This document shows, piece after piece, positions 1-8,985 of a DNA stretch of 64,000 nucleotides. Made by a program: the position numbers and the translations under genes. The notes beneath the pieces are model-generated. The model was not told where the DNA came from, searched no databases, and worked only from the letters and a program-made list of their open reading frames with translations. Numbering within the stretch: the stretch's first letter is position 1; every line of letters starts with the position of its first letter. The stretch comes from Pelagomonas calceolata. Its lineage: Eukaryota > Sar > Pelagophyceae > Pelagomonadales > Pelagomonadaceae. The stretch lies in assembly GCA_918797485.1 (NCBI GenBank), contig CAKKNE010000006.1, forward strand, positions 2,914,001 to 2,978,000, read 5' to 3'.

Positions 1-99
1 CAGCGAAGAAACGGCAGCCTAGACGGCGCGTGAGCTCAAAATCAGCCAAAGACCAAATTCTAAAAATACAAGCCGCAGCGGTTGCGCCGAGGCGAAACC

Positions 100-903
100 A
101 TGCGCCTCCTCCTCGTCCTGAGCCTAGCGCAAGCGCTCCGCGCGCCCTTAGACCGACGGCGAACATTAACGACGCGCAAGTACGGCCAGCAGCAGGACGC
201 CGACGACAAATTGCCGGAGATGCGAGCCCCGGAGGAGGGCAAACAAGTCCGCATGTTCGGCGCGAAGTTAGATGCGGGCTTTGCCGGTACGAGAGCAAGT
301 AACCCGAAAGTCATCCGGGCGGTGCTCAAGGCCTACGAGGACAAGCGCGACACCGAAGGGAGCTACGCGTCGAACGACGAGCAGGCCGAGATCTTCTACG
401 CTTCCGCTGTTGAAAAAATGAACAAGGGGTTCTACGACGACGCCGTGAAGAGGCTGAACCGAGCTTCTTATTTCGCGGGCGTCGCGAGTCGTCGAGGCGG
501 CCAGATGCAGTTGTGGCTCGGGCAGGCTCTGTACGCTGCGGGGCGGCGGGGCGACGCCCTCAAACTACTGTTGGCATTGAAAGCTCATCCGGATAGAGAT
601 GTGGCCAAGGTCTCGAAAGAGCTAGTGTTCATTTTAAAAGCGCCCGAACTCCAATTGGACGAGTCGTCGCGCGTCGGCTTCGACATGGACAATTTTGATG
701 CTGAAGCCAAATTCGAAAGGGCTCCGGACGGGACGATAAAAATCATGAAAAGGCCAGAGTTCGAAAAGCCTCCAGAGTACGGGTCCGTCGAGTGGGTGCT
801 CCAGCAGCCGCGCGGCGAGCCGCTTCCTACGAATGAGGTGGATCCTGTCGCCGTGGGTGGGGTCCTGGCTTTGTGCGTCGGGGCGCTGGCTCTGTGCCGC
901 TAG
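100..903 (+). CDS. Plastid-targeted TPR-like protein with C-terminal membrane anchor
   Basis: A 267-residue protein read from the ATG at 100; a TTG 18 bases upstream in the same frame is not needed. Residues 1-15 are a hydrophobic signal peptide ending in AQALRAPL, compatible with a bipartite plastid leader. Residues about 90-180 form helical pairs (EIFYASAVEKM, YDDAVKRLNRAS, LWLGQALYAAG) like a degenerate tetratricopeptide unit, followed by ELVFILKAPEL, a stretch I recall from plant and cyanobacterial chloroplast TPR-like proteins. The last 20 residues are hydrophobic and could anchor the protein in a thylakoid or envelope membrane. Targeting and family are inferred from pattern. No catalytic motif is visible. 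It is convergent with the EF-hand gene that ends at 1033. Confidence 0.6.
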   Translation: MRLLLVLSLAQALRAPLDRRRTLTTRKYGQQQDADDKLPEMRAPEEGKQVRMFGAKLDAGFAGTRASNPKVIRAVLKAYEDKRDTEGSYASNDEQAEIFYASAVEKMNKGFYDDAVKRLNRASYFAGVASRRGGQMQLWLGQALYAAGRRGDALKLLLALKAHPDRDVAKVSKELVFILKAPELQLDESSRVGFDMDNFDAEAKFERAPDGTIKIMKRPEFEKPPEYGSVEWVLQQPRGEPLPTNEVDPVAVGGVLALCVGALALCR

Positions 904-1032
904 CCGTGCCTGCTCGACGGCGTGGAGGCGGTACGGCCGCTTCTACGTGTCTGCTCCGCAACGTGTCGGATCGAATTCAGCTGCTGGCCGCGCCGATGGC
1001 GTACCGTGTCTACTAATATAATTTCTGTAAAC

Positions 1033-1959
1033 TTACTCACGGTAGGACGCCTTGCGCCGCGCCTCCCGCTTCTCAAATTCGGCCATCTCCGCGGCCGTGA
1101 TGACGCCGTCGCCATCCAAGTCCATGGCCCCGATGTGCTCCTCGAAGGCGCCGCCCGCCCACCGAGGCTTGTAGGAGCCACCGGCTTGAAAGGGCTGCCT
1201 CGGCTTCGAGCTGAAGGGCCTCTTCTTTCTCTCCTCCATAAAAAAGTGCTCCTGGCGCATCTGCTCCTGCTTGGTCGTCTCGAACATGTGGCCCTTGGCC
1301 TTCATGGGTACGGACGGATCAAAGACGCGCGTCTTGTTGTAGCACATCTTCTCTGCTGCCGCGTCGTTCAGATCATTAGGAAAGTCGCGACTGAAGGGCG
1401 GGGCCTCGCCGCTACTCCGCGCGGACGTATTCACGAGCAGCTTCTCGCCCTTCTTGTACGTGCGCTCCGTCATCTTCGATGGACTTAATTGTTCGCGAGT
1501 GTAGCACTTCAATGCGGCTTGCGCGGCAGAGACCGGTCTACGTCTTTGCATCGGATTGTCATACCCTCTAAAATAAGGAGACCAGTCGGGCACGCCCTGC
1601 TTGTCGTCTTGGGCCTTCTTGTCCGCCGCCGCTCGGCCGGCGCCGCCGTCGAAGGGCTGGGTAAAATCGACTGGATACTGTCTCAATTTTTGCGGGATGA
1701 GTTCGCCGCACACCAGGTTCTTGCGCTTCGACTGGTCGGCGCCCTCGTACGAACTTCGGAAGTAGGGGCTCCAGTCCGGGTGCCGGTCCGCGCCCTTCGC
1801 CTTCATACGTTTCTCACGTTCGGCCTGCTGGTAGCGGCGCTGGCGCCGGCATTCTTCCACATAGTCCTCGACGGGCGCGATCTCGAGATTCTTGGGGTTC
1901 TTGTAGATGTCAAAGGCCTTGAATTTGCGCGACGTGCCGGGGCCGCCCTCTGTAGCCAT
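1033..1959 (-). CDS. EF-hand protein, possibly axonemal (CFAP96/DUF4586-like)
   Basis: A 308-residue intronless ORF with ATG at 1959. The protein is basic and low in hydrophobic residues. A motif PDWSPYFR occurs twice (about residues 60 and 125), and the C-terminus carries one canonical EF-hand loop, DLDGDGVITAAE, about residue 280. The PFSSKPRQPFQAGGSYKPR region just before it recalls proline/glycine stretches of cilia-associated DUF4586 proteins, but this is weak. A single calcium-binding loop is directly seen; an axonemal role is only a suggestion, in keeping with the DZIP1-like gene at 18.5 kb that implies a flagellum. Divergent from the flavoenzyme gene at 2291. Confidence 0.6.
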   Translation of the reverse strand: MATEGGPGTSRKFKAFDIYKNPKNLEIAPVEDYVEECRRQRRYQQAEREKRMKAKGADRHPDWSPYFRSSYEGADQSKRKNLVCGELIPQKLRQYPVDFTQPFDGGAGRAAADKKAQDDKQGVPDWSPYFRGYDNPMQRRRPVSAAQAALKCYTREQLSPSKMTERTYKKGEKLLVNTSARSSGEAPPFSRDFPNDLNDAAAEKMCYNKTRVFDPSVPMKAKGHMFETTKQEQMRQEHFFMEERKKRPFSSKPRQPFQAGGSYKPRWAGGAFEEHIGAMDLDGDGVITAAEMAEFEKREARRKASYRE

Positions 1960-2290
1960 CGGACTGTGGTTGTTGCGACCGCGACGGCGGCGCTAGGTGG
2001 CGGGGCAGCTGCGGCGGGCCGTGGAGGTGCTTGACGTGCTGTTCCGTGCGTTTACGCAAGCGGGAGCGCGAAATTATCATGCGCTGTGATGCAGCGCCAA
2101 CACAACCGGTAAAACGGAGCCCCGTACTTTGCTAGGGCTGGGCGTGTCGAAGCCTCGCCTGACCGGTCCAAGGGCGTCCGGAAGGCTGCCAGACGCGCAA
2201 CAAACGTCGCACCGGGGTGGCAGGAAAAGCTACTAGCCTGCTATAGAGTGGGCGCTGAGCCGAGGCAAAAGGGCTGCCCCAGACGACACG
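1960..2290. other. Divergent intergenic region, 331 bp
   Basis: This lies between two divergently transcribed genes and must hold both promoters. I see no clear copy of the recurrent CTAG-bounded motif found in other promoters of this window; CTACTAGCCTGCTATAG near 2232 is only distantly similar. No ORF of note. Confidence 0.5.
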
Positions 2291-4201
2291 ATGCCCAAGC
2301 AGGCGCGCGTCTTAGTGGTGGGAGGCGGCGTCGCCGCGGCGCACGTCGCCCAAGCACTTTGTGAGAGGGCCGAGGAGCTGCCCGAGACGGACAAAGCACT
2401 GTGTACCATCCTGAGCGCCTACCCAGCAGGTATCAGCCCGTACGACAGATCTAGAATCTCGAAGGACGCGCTGGACTGTACCCGGTTAGATGCGACGAGC
2501 TTCCCTTCCTTAGAACTGCCGGACGGCGTCGCGCTGTGGAGCGGCAAGGTCGTCACGAAGTGCGATCCCGACGCTAAGAAAGTTACGTACCGCGATGCCA
2601 TCACGGGTGATGAAGATGAAATCACGTATGAGAAGCTCATTATCGCGACGGGGGCGCGGGCCAAGGTGTTAGATGATCAACCTTACTTGTGGCAAGACAA
2701 GCACTCGGACGTCGTGGACAATGGTTCAATCGAGGAAGGAGGAGAAGATATTGCGTGTGCCCCGGCCCCCGCGCCCGCCGGCGCCCCCGAAGCGACGGCG
2801 CCGGCCCCCAGAATTAGACCGTGGTGTCTCCAAGCCGACAAGAACTGCGGTTTTGGCTCGGTCCACTACCTGAGGGACATCGGCGACGCGGCCAAGGTCT
2901 CGGAAGCCGTCTCCATGAAAGAAGCGGACGGCCAGGAGACGTGTTCCGATCCCGTGGTCATTGTGGGTGGGGGTATCCTCACGATGGAGTTGGCGGCCAA
3001 GATCGCGCGGTTCCGAGGGCAAAAAGTGCCGGTCACCGTCGTACTCTCGAGAGATCGCATCATGCCCAAAGTGTTTAGGGAGGACATTGCTCCGGAGGCC
3101 GGCTCGTTAGGCGCGAAGGACGTCGCGGAGTTTTATGAGAGGCAACTCGTGAAGTGTGGCGTGAAGTTTATCAGGGAGCACCGCTGCCTACGGTTGTGGG
3201 ACGTTGATGAAAGTGGCGAGTTTCCCACGATGGAGGGGCCGGCCATTTCTCTACAACGAACGAGACCTCGACGCTTTGAACCTTTACAGGGGGAGTACTT
3301 CTCGACTTGTAGGGGCATCGTGGTGGAGAACAACCATAGTGCTGAACGAAGTTGGATCGCGGCGAAATGTGTGATTCTATGTCTCGGCGATGAGCCCAAC
3401 TCCCAGGTGTTCTCATTCTTAGATCTGGCTGATGATTCTTCAATCAAAGTAGATGCTACTTGTAGAACTTCGCATTCCTCAGGCGACGTCTTCGCGGTCG
3501 GCGACGTCGCCTCGTATCCTTTACCTCGCAGTAAAGAGAGATGCATGAGACTGCCCCACTACCAGCAGGCTTTCAGTACTGCAGTGTATGTAGCCCACCA
3601 ATGCATTGACGCGATGAAGCAGCCCTCGCGGCCCGGAACCAGAGATTCCAGAAGAAGTATTGGCGGGGACCCGTTTGACCCCGTGCCTTGTATTACCTCC
3701 CAAGTCCTCGACTTGGACTGGGTCTTCTACGGGAGGAATGTTGGAGAATGCGTCCCGCTCGGGTTTGATGGCAATTCCGACCGATACTTCGGGTGCTTCT
3801 GGGTCGAGGACATGCGAGTTGTCGGGTGTTTTTTGGAGGGTGGCTCGGACGAGGAGAAGACCATATGCGAGAAAATCGCGGAGATGCGACCGCGGCTCAC
3901 GCGCATGCACAAGTTCCGCAGTCTCGAGTGCGAGGACTTTTTAGCGGATCCGCTCGGCATGGAGCCGCCGGAGCTCGGGCCCGGCGAGTTCAACGCCGAG
4001 CTGGACGCGAAATACATCGCGATCGCGTTCGACAAGTACGGGCGCGACGGCCAGGCCAAGACCCAAGCCATGGGCGACCTGATGCGGGACCTGGGCGCGG
4101 ACTGGGACGCCGAGGAGGAGAAGGAAGCTTTAAGGGCGCTGGACCCGCTCGGGTCGAACCAGGTGTCGCTCGAGTGCTTCACGGAGTGGTGGCTGAACTA
4201 A
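2291..4201 (+). CDS. Monodehydroascorbate reductase-like FAD/NAD oxidoreductase with C-terminal EF-hand-like extension
   Basis: A 636-residue flavoprotein. Residues 6-20 hold the FAD-binding VLVVGGGVAAAHVA. The conserved IIATGAR lies near residue 117, a second Rossmann motif VVIVGGGILTMELAA near 222-236 would bind NAD(P)H, and the FAD-closing motif DVFAVGDVASYPL near 400 is intact. HYQQAFSTAVYVAHQ and WVFYGRNVG match monodehydroascorbate reductases, which regenerate ascorbate with NAD(P)H, so this subfamily is preferred over AIF. Two oddities: an Ala/Pro linker (about 155-175) is inserted between the FAD and NAD halves, and about 80 residues are added at the C-terminus, where AIAFDKYGRDGQAK and RALDPLGSNQVSLECF look like paired EF-hand helices with poor loops. 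Family assignment is strong; substrate is inferred. Confidence 0.8.
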   Translation: MPKQARVLVVGGGVAAAHVAQALCERAEELPETDKALCTILSAYPAGISPYDRSRISKDALDCTRLDATSFPSLELPDGVALWSGKVVTKCDPDAKKVTYRDAITGDEDEITYEKLIIATGARAKVLDDQPYLWQDKHSDVVDNGSIEEGGEDIACAPAPAPAGAPEATAPAPRIRPWCLQADKNCGFGSVHYLRDIGDAAKVSEAVSMKEADGQETCSDPVVIVGGGILTMELAAKIARFRGQKVPVTVVLSRDRIMPKVFREDIAPEAGSLGAKDVAEFYERQLVKCGVKFIREHRCLRLWDVDESGEFPTMEGPAISLQRTRPRRFEPLQGEYFSTCRGIVVENNHSAERSWIAAKCVILCLGDEPNSQVFSFLDLADDSSIKVDATCRTSHSSGDVFAVGDVASYPLPRSKERCMRLPHYQQAFSTAVYVAHQCIDAMKQPSRPGTRDSRRSIGGDPFDPVPCITSQVLDLDWVFYGRNVGECVPLGFDGNSDRYFGCFWVEDMRVVGCFLEGGSDEEKTICEKIAEMRPRLTRMHKFRSLECEDFLADPLGMEPPELGPGEFNAELDAKYIAIAFDKYGRDGQAKTQAMGDLMRDLGADWDAEEEKEALRALDPLGSNQVSLECFTEWWLN

Positions 4202-4275
4202 GTACGAGTACCCTATTTTCCTTTTTGTTATGCCACGCTGTGGCTTCCAGGGCTCCCGCGCCGTTGAGGAATCGA

Positions 4276-4296
4276 CTAGCGGCCGTAAGACACTAG
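4276..4296 (-). promoter_or_regulatory. Recurrent CTAG-bounded promoter motif
   Basis: A 21-bp copy of the motif (core GTCTTACGGCCGCTAG on the minus strand) lies about 125 bp upstream of the SET-protein ATG at 4421 and after the stop of the preceding gene. It is one of at least eleven copies, all upstream of genes. Confidence 0.5.
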
Positions 4297-4420
4297 AAAA
4301 GCAACGCTGTGCGTCAGTTCTGATGTGCAATCCGGCGGCATCACTGCCCGCCGGAAGATTTTGGGACGCCTAGTGGCGCACGGTGCTCCGTCTACTCGGT
4401 CGCGGCGGAGGGCAGCGACC

Positions 4421-5548
4421 ATGGCGGCTCACGTGATGCACCCGAGCCTGGCGGTGGTCGACACGCCCCACGGCCGCGGGCTGCGAGCCACGGCGCCCGT
4501 TCGCGCCGGCGAGCGCCTGCTCTATGCGCCCGCGGCGGCGCAGCTCGACGGCGTCGATGCTGATGAATTAGCGACGACGCTGCTCGCGGAGCTGGAGCGC
4601 GGTGCGCACAAATGGCTGGCTTCGCTGCCGCGCGGCGTCGCCTACAGCGCGGCGGGATGTGACGACGCGACGCGGGCCGCGCTCTGCGCCACCGCGGGCG
4701 GCGGGCTCGGGGATTGCGCGTTTGTCCGCAGCGTGGGCCAGGCCCAGGGGCGCGCAGACCAGCGCTGGGCGCGGAGCTTCGTCGTGGCGAACGCTTTGCG
4801 GGTCAAGTCGGGCCATCTCCGGCTAGCACCCCTATTCACGCTGCTGAACCACGGCGAGGACGGGCTGCGACCGACAGAACTGGAGGACGGCGCTCTGAGC
4901 CTGGAGGCCGCCCGCGACCTACAGCCTGGCGACGACGTGCGCATCGACTACGGCCATGGGTCCCACGGCGGCGCGGGCGTGCTCCACCGCTACGGATGGT
5001 TCCCGTCGACGGCTTCGACCGAATTCGTCGTCTTTAACGAGGCGTCGGACGACGCGATTCTAGAAAAACTGCGGAAGCGCCTCGCGCTCGATAACGGCGT
5101 GACGCTGCGTTCCGACGTATCCGGTCCCAACGAGGCGTTGGAGCTTGCGTCTCTACTCCCGGTCCTCAGTTCCAACAGTCTTGTTTCGTTGTCAAGGCGG
5201 CTTGATCGCGGCGAAGACGGAGACGACGCGTCGACGTCACAGGCCTCGCCCACGAAGTCGGCGTCGTCGTCTTGTGGCTTATTCGGGCTGTTCGCCGCGG
5301 AGACGGACCGCGACGTCGCTTATGGGTGGCTCCTGCGCCGGTCGCCGCAACTCCTGGCGCGCGCCCGCGCCCACTGCTGTTCCGTGCTCGACTCTGCCCT
5401 CTCGGCGTCGCGCAAGAACGCCGCGTCGGCGATCGCACGCGGCGGCGCGGCGGTCGCGTCGCTGAGGGAGCACTGCGCGCGCTACCGTTTATCAAGGGAG
5501 GCCATGCTCGAGCGATACGCGGCGCCGCTGCGGTGTAGTAAGAGCTAG
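4421..5548 (+). CDS. SET-domain protein methyltransferase (SETD3/SETD6/Rubisco-LSMT class)
   Basis: About 375 residues from the ATG at 4421, in the context ACC-ATG-GCG; the frame is open to 4325 but only by a GTG. The N-terminus VVDTPHGRGLRATAPVRAGERL is the opening SET strand pair that packs around S-adenosylmethionine. PLFTLLNHG corresponds to the NHS/NHx motif, and GDDVRIDYGHGSH to the GExxxxxYG motif. LHRYGWFP follows as in plant Rubisco large-subunit methyltransferase and SETD3/6 proteins, and the helical C-terminal part resembles their substrate-binding domain. Lysine or histidine methylation of a non-histone protein is the family role; the target cannot be told. Very GC-rich. The downstream ABC1-kinase gene is co-oriented. 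Confidence 0.8.
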   Translation: MAAHVMHPSLAVVDTPHGRGLRATAPVRAGERLLYAPAAAQLDGVDADELATTLLAELERGAHKWLASLPRGVAYSAAGCDDATRAALCATAGGGLGDCAFVRSVGQAQGRADQRWARSFVVANALRVKSGHLRLAPLFTLLNHGEDGLRPTELEDGALSLEAARDLQPGDDVRIDYGHGSHGGAGVLHRYGWFPSTASTEFVVFNEASDDAILEKLRKRLALDNGVTLRSDVSGPNEALELASLLPVLSSNSLVSLSRRLDRGEDGDDASTSQASPTKSASSSCGLFGLFAAETDRDVAYGWLLRRSPQLLARARAHCCSVLDSALSASRKNAASAIARGGAAVASLREHCARYRLSREAMLERYAAPLRCSKS

Positions 5549-5557
5549 AATTCTTCG

Positions 5558-5577
5558 CTAGTGTCTTAGTCCGCTAG
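5558..5577 (+). promoter_or_regulatory. Recurrent CTAG-bounded promoter motif
   Basis: A 20-bp copy, CTAGTGTCTTAGTCCGCTAG, 10 bp after the SET gene stop and about 160 bp before the likely ATG of the ABC1 kinase. It is opposite in orientation to the copy at 4276 relative to its gene, so orientation seems not to matter. Confidence 0.5.
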
Positions 5578-5739
5578 CATGCGTGGCCTCGGTTTTGACG
5601 CCTTAACGCGGCACCACGCCCGTCAACATAGGTGCGCTTGCAGCCTGAGTCGTGAATTGCATCTGTGGTTAAGACTGTGAACGCTGCACAGCTTCGGGCC
5701 ATCGCTACGACTGCCAAACCACTGCTGCTGACCACAGCC

Positions 5740-7383
5740 ATGATGCTAGCAAGGCGGGCCGTCCCGGCAGCGGCCACAGCAGTTGGCGTAGGACTGGGCA
5801 CAGCCTACGCCATCGAGCCAACTGCCCGCGACGACGAGCTGCCGCGACAATGGGACAGGTCGGCCGTGGCTGCGTACTGGCGCGCGCGGCCGCTCGCAGC
5901 TGCATCGCGCGCTATCGAGGTCGCCGCAACGTTGGCACCTGTCGCCGCGAGGATAGCTGCCGACCGCGCCTTCGTCGCGACCGACGAGCCGGCCGTTGAG
6001 CGTGCCGCGCGGCAGCGGCTGCGGGCGACGCAGGCGCGGGACGCGCTCGTCGAGCTCGGCCCGGCCTTCATCAAACTAGGCCAGCAGCTGTCCATCAGAC
6101 CAGATGTGGTACCGCCGCCAGCCCTCGAAGTGTTGCGAGGTTTGTGCGATGCGGTGCCGGCGGTGCCGACGTCCACAGCTCTAGAGACCGTGCGGGAGGA
6201 CCTCGGCGACGTCATCATCGAGGGCCTCGACGCTCATGCCGTACCGGTGGCCGCTGCTTCATTAGGACAAGTATATAGGGCGCGCTACGAGGGCCGGGAC
6301 GTGGCCGTGAAGGTCCAGCGACCAAATATGGCATGCGGCGTCGCGCGCGACTTGTATCTCTTGGGCAACTGGGCGCGGTTCGTGGAGAGTGCCAAGGCGA
6401 TTCTCGTCCCGAGGCAGCGGCCGTACGACATCCAACTCATCGACGCGTTCTGTAGGGGTGCCTACGGCGAGCTCGACTACGAACATGAAGCAGCAAACCA
6501 GCGACGCTTCAAAGACGCCATTTCCAACGGACCGGCGTCTCTACGCGACGTCTACGTGCCCGAGGTGCGGCTGGCGACGCGGCGTGTTTTGATAAGTGAC
6601 TGGGTCGAGGGTGAACGGTTAAGCCAAGCATCGCAGCCCACGATCAAGAGGCTCGTGCCGCTGGGCGTCGAGCTGTTCTGCTGGCAGCTGCTCGATCTCG
6701 GGTTCTATCATTGTGATCCGCATCCGGGCAATCTGTTGGTGGACGGGCGCGGGCGGCTGTGCGTGATTGACTTCGGTTCGACGCGGCGTCCCTGCGCCTT
6801 CGACGTGACGCCATCGCCGCGACGACGCCATCGCTGTGACACGACGCCACGCGCAGGCTTGTGCGCCGAGATCTCCGCCCCGGCTCGCGAAAACATGACC
6901 AAGGCCATGGTCCACCTCATCGAAGGGAAGGTGGCGGCGCTCGTCGACGACGCCGTCGACCTCGACTTCCTCCCGGACGACATCGACAGGTCCGCGCTGG
7001 TGCCCATCCTCGGCAGAGTCTTCGACGGTGCACGACTGGCGGCCAAGTCCATGGACGGCGTGCCCGTGCAGAAGCGGCGGAAGGAGTTCGCCGCGGTCTC
7101 GGCGGATCTGAACAACATCTTCTTCGAGCAGCCGTTTCGGGTCCCCGACTACTTCGCGCTGGTGACGCGCGCGCTCATCGTCCTCGAGGGTATTGCGTTA
7201 TCCGGCGACCCGTCCTTCGACATCTTCAAGGCGGCCTACCCGCACGGCCTGCGGCGCGCGCGGGAGCTGTTCGGCGTCGAGGGGCTGGCGCGGATCGCCG
7301 CGGCGGCCGGCCGCGCGCGCGTCGCACGGCCTGTGGACGGCGCGGAGGCGACGCCGATCGCGCGGCGACTGACGACTGTGTAA
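5740..7383 (+). CDS. ABC1/ADCK (UbiB-type) atypical kinase
   Basis: Up to 547 residues from the first ATG at 5740 (the frame is open upstream but begins only with GTG). The KxGQ-type helix FIKLGQQLSIRPD (about residue 107), the Ala-rich loop AAASLGQVYRA with VAVKVQRP, the helix ELDYEHEAAN, and the catalytic HCDPHPGNLL and IDFGST motifs are all present and intact. These kinases act in mitochondria or plastids on ubiquinone or plastoquinone and prenyl-lipid metabolism. An Ala-rich amphipathic N-terminus fits an organelle leader. Right after IDFGST the frame holds a 23-codon Arg-rich stretch (6788-6856) that aligns with nothing in the family and looks like a short introner-type intron; removing it joins DFGSTRR to LCAEISAP in frame. 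Confidence 0.85.
   Translation: MMLARRAVPAAATAVGVGLGTAYAIEPTARDDELPRQWDRSAVAAYWRARPLAAASRAIEVAATLAPVAARIAADRAFVATDEPAVERAARQRLRATQARDALVELGPAFIKLGQQLSIRPDVVPPPALEVLRGLCDAVPAVPTSTALETVREDLGDVIIEGLDAHAVPVAAASLGQVYRARYEGRDVAVKVQRPNMACGVARDLYLLGNWARFVESAKAILVPRQRPYDIQLIDAFCRGAYGELDYEHEAANQRRFKDAISNGPASLRDVYVPEVRLATRRVLISDWVEGERLSQASQPTIKRLVPLGVELFCWQLLDLGFYHCDPHPGNLLVDGRGRLCVIDFGSTRRPCAFDVTPSPRRRHRCDTTPRAGLCAEISAPARENMTKAMVHLIEGKVAALVDDAVDLDFLPDDIDRSALVPILGRVFDGARLAAKSMDGVPVQKRRKEFAAVSADLNNIFFEQPFRVPDYFALVTRALIVLEGIALSGDPSFDIFKAAYPHGLRRARELFGVEGLARIAAAAGRARVARPVDGAEATPIARRLTTV
6788..6856 (+). mobile_element. Candidate 69-nt mini-intron, degraded introner
   Basis: The segment starts GTCCCTGCGC and ends CACGCGCAG, so it has GT-AG ends and a short terminal inverted repeat (CCTGCGC at one end, GCGCAGG at the other). 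It contains two CGCCATCG cores like those of the clear introners further right. Its length is a multiple of three with no stop, so the ORF stays open whether or not it is spliced. It interrupts the kinase just after the DFG motif where relatives have no insertion. No convincing target duplication remains. Confidence 0.4.
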
Positions 7384-7745
7384 AGTAGATGTATATGTAC
7401 ATACGAGGAGAAAAGCTGGCGCGCGTCTAGTGCGTATCGCGCCTGGCCAAAACGGGTTTCTCATCCAGCCAACTTTGGCTTCCTCGCGCGCGCAGTGCAT
7501 TTATCGCTCGTGGTGTGAATATAACGTATTAGTGAAGGCGCGAACGCGGCTCACCGCTCGCCAGGCGCGCAACGCCGCGAGAGGGCCTGGAAAACCGTCA
7601 GGTCGCTACAACTTCGACCAAGCTGCCGAGAAGTCCTTCTACGCGCCGAAGACGCCGAAGATGCCGAAGAAGAATGGTGCGTAGGCGCGCGGCCCGGGTA
7701 ACACTCAAAGTATATCTTCCTCGCCGGATTGCTTGTACACAATCT
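7384..7745. other. Convergent intergenic region, possible small exon
   Basis: It lies between the stop of the ABC1 kinase and the 3' end of the PHD gene. On the plus strand about 7585-7684 reads GPGKPSGRYNFDQAAEKSF and ends at a stop after a Lys/Pro-rich tail; the composition looks coding, but there is no ATG in frame and I cannot place a first exon. It is noted as a possible terminal exon only. Confidence 0.25.
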
Positions 7746-8669
7746 TTACACGGAGCCACCGCCTTGTGCGGCCGCTGCTAGCCCCGAAAGTAAGTCCCGA
7801 AACTCCGGCCTCCCAAGCTCTTGTTCGCGGCCGACGGCCACTACTCCCATCGCCCGGTAGCGCACAAGCTCCTGCTCCGCCCGCTCCAACCGCTCGCGGA
7901 GGTCGGCGTTCTCCTTCTCGAGCGCGGCGGTCTGGTAGATCTCGCTCCTGACCTCGCGCGGCACGTCAGAGAGCCGCACCTTCTCCAACTCCGCCACGCG
8001 CGCCGTCAAGGCAGCACAAGACGCGCAGCCGGACGGAGCAGGGACAGGAGGCGCGCAGACGACGGCCGGCCGCCGCTCGCACTCCTTGCACATCCAGTCG
8101 CCAAAATACCGCTTCACGAAGAGCTCGCGGTACCGCCGGTCGGCGCGCGTCGACCCGCGGAAGGGGATCGCCCTTAATCTAACGCAGCCGGCGTGGAAGG
8201 CCCGGCCGCACGACGTGCAGGGCACGAGCTGGCTCCTTAATGAATAGGCGTCGTCGCCGCAGGCCGCGCAGCGTTCCCCATTGCTCTCGTCGAGGGGGTT
8301 CGTCGTGGCTGCTAACGCTAATAGATCCGCGGTCGTCGGCGTCGCCTCGTCCGGAGCTGGCGGCGGGCGCGGCGGCGTGGCGGGCGCCGTCGTCTCGGCG
8401 GTCGGGACTGGCGCGGCGTCCCTCGGCGGGCTCGGGGCGGCGGCCTCGACCGCGGGAGGTTCGGACACGACCACGGCGACGCTCGTGTCCGCGTGGGTTG
8501 CCGCCGCCGCTGGGGCCTCCGGCGCCTCCTCCGCCCGCGCCTTGAGCCGCTCTCCCTCGACACGGGCGGCCTCGAGCTTTGCCTGAAGCTGGGCCATGGC
8601 CGCGTCCTGGTCGGCCAGCTGCGCCGCAAACGCGCTTTTGCGCTTCCTGGCGCTGTCGAGCACATCCAT
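7746..8669 (-). CDS. PHD-finger-like zinc protein with flanking coiled coils
   Basis: A 307-residue protein with ATG at 8669. Residues 1-48 form a charged coiled coil (LADQDAAMAQLQAKLEAARVE), followed by a long Ala/Pro/Thr-rich linker. Residues about 133-197 carry a PHD-type cysteine pattern: CAAC, then CTSC, then FHAGC, then WMCKEC, with an insertion of about 25 residues before the last pair. PHD fingers usually read histone H3 tails. A further CASC pair near residue 213 and a C-terminal leucine coiled coil (AALEKENADLRERLERAEQ) suggest oligomerisation. The function is probably nuclear; the target is unknown. Divergent from the gene at 8986. Confidence 0.75.
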   Translation of the reverse strand: MDVLDSARKRKSAFAAQLADQDAAMAQLQAKLEAARVEGERLKARAEEAPEAPAAAATHADTSVAVVVSEPPAVEAAAPSPPRDAAPVPTAETTAPATPPRPPPAPDEATPTTADLLALAATTNPLDESNGERCAACGDDAYSLRSQLVPCTSCGRAFHAGCVRLRAIPFRGSTRADRRYRELFVKRYFGDWMCKECERRPAVVCAPPVPAPSGCASCAALTARVAELEKVRLSDVPREVRSEIYQTAALEKENADLRERLERAEQELVRYRAMGVVAVGREQELGRPEFRDLLSGLAAAAQGGGSV

Positions 8670-8808
8670 CTTAGAGCTCGCTTAGCGCTGGCGGAAGCGC
8701 TTGGAAACGAGCGGGCGCGTCACAGCGCTCGAGCAGCGATGTCTGGCGGCCGGAATTAGAGCGTCTACGCCCTGCGCGCTCACACGGCCAAGGTTAGGCG
8801 CCGCCGAC

Positions 8809-8828
8809 CTAGCGTACATCGACACTAG
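8809..8828 (-). promoter_or_regulatory. Recurrent CTAG-bounded promoter motif (divergent copy)
   Basis: CTAGCGTACATCGACACTAG sits inside the 316-bp divergent region 8670-8985, about 140 bp from the PHD start and 158 bp from the plastid-protein ATG. Both CTAG ends and the CGACACTAG half are kept; the centre has diverged. Nothing else notable is visible in this intergenic stretch. Confidence 0.4.
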
Positions 8829-8985
8829 CAATCAGCTCGCTTTGCAATTTGACGCTCATAGACGCGATAAACCGCATCGCTGTGCACACTAGTGACTGTC
8901 AGGACTCGCAGTCGGCAAGGCCTCGTCGCCGCAATCAAATTTCTTGCAGCGCTATCGTCCGAGGCGTGACGCCTCAGCCGCAACC

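Noticed and set aside
5665-5739. Upstream GTG start of the ABC1 kinase (and similar GTG/TTG starts elsewhere)
   Set aside because: Nuclear genes are expected to start at ATG; in-frame ATGs lie shortly downstream in each case.
7430-7684. Independent small gene between the ABC1 kinase and PHD genes
   Set aside because: It has no ATG in frame and no identifiable first exon; kept only as a possible terminal exon.
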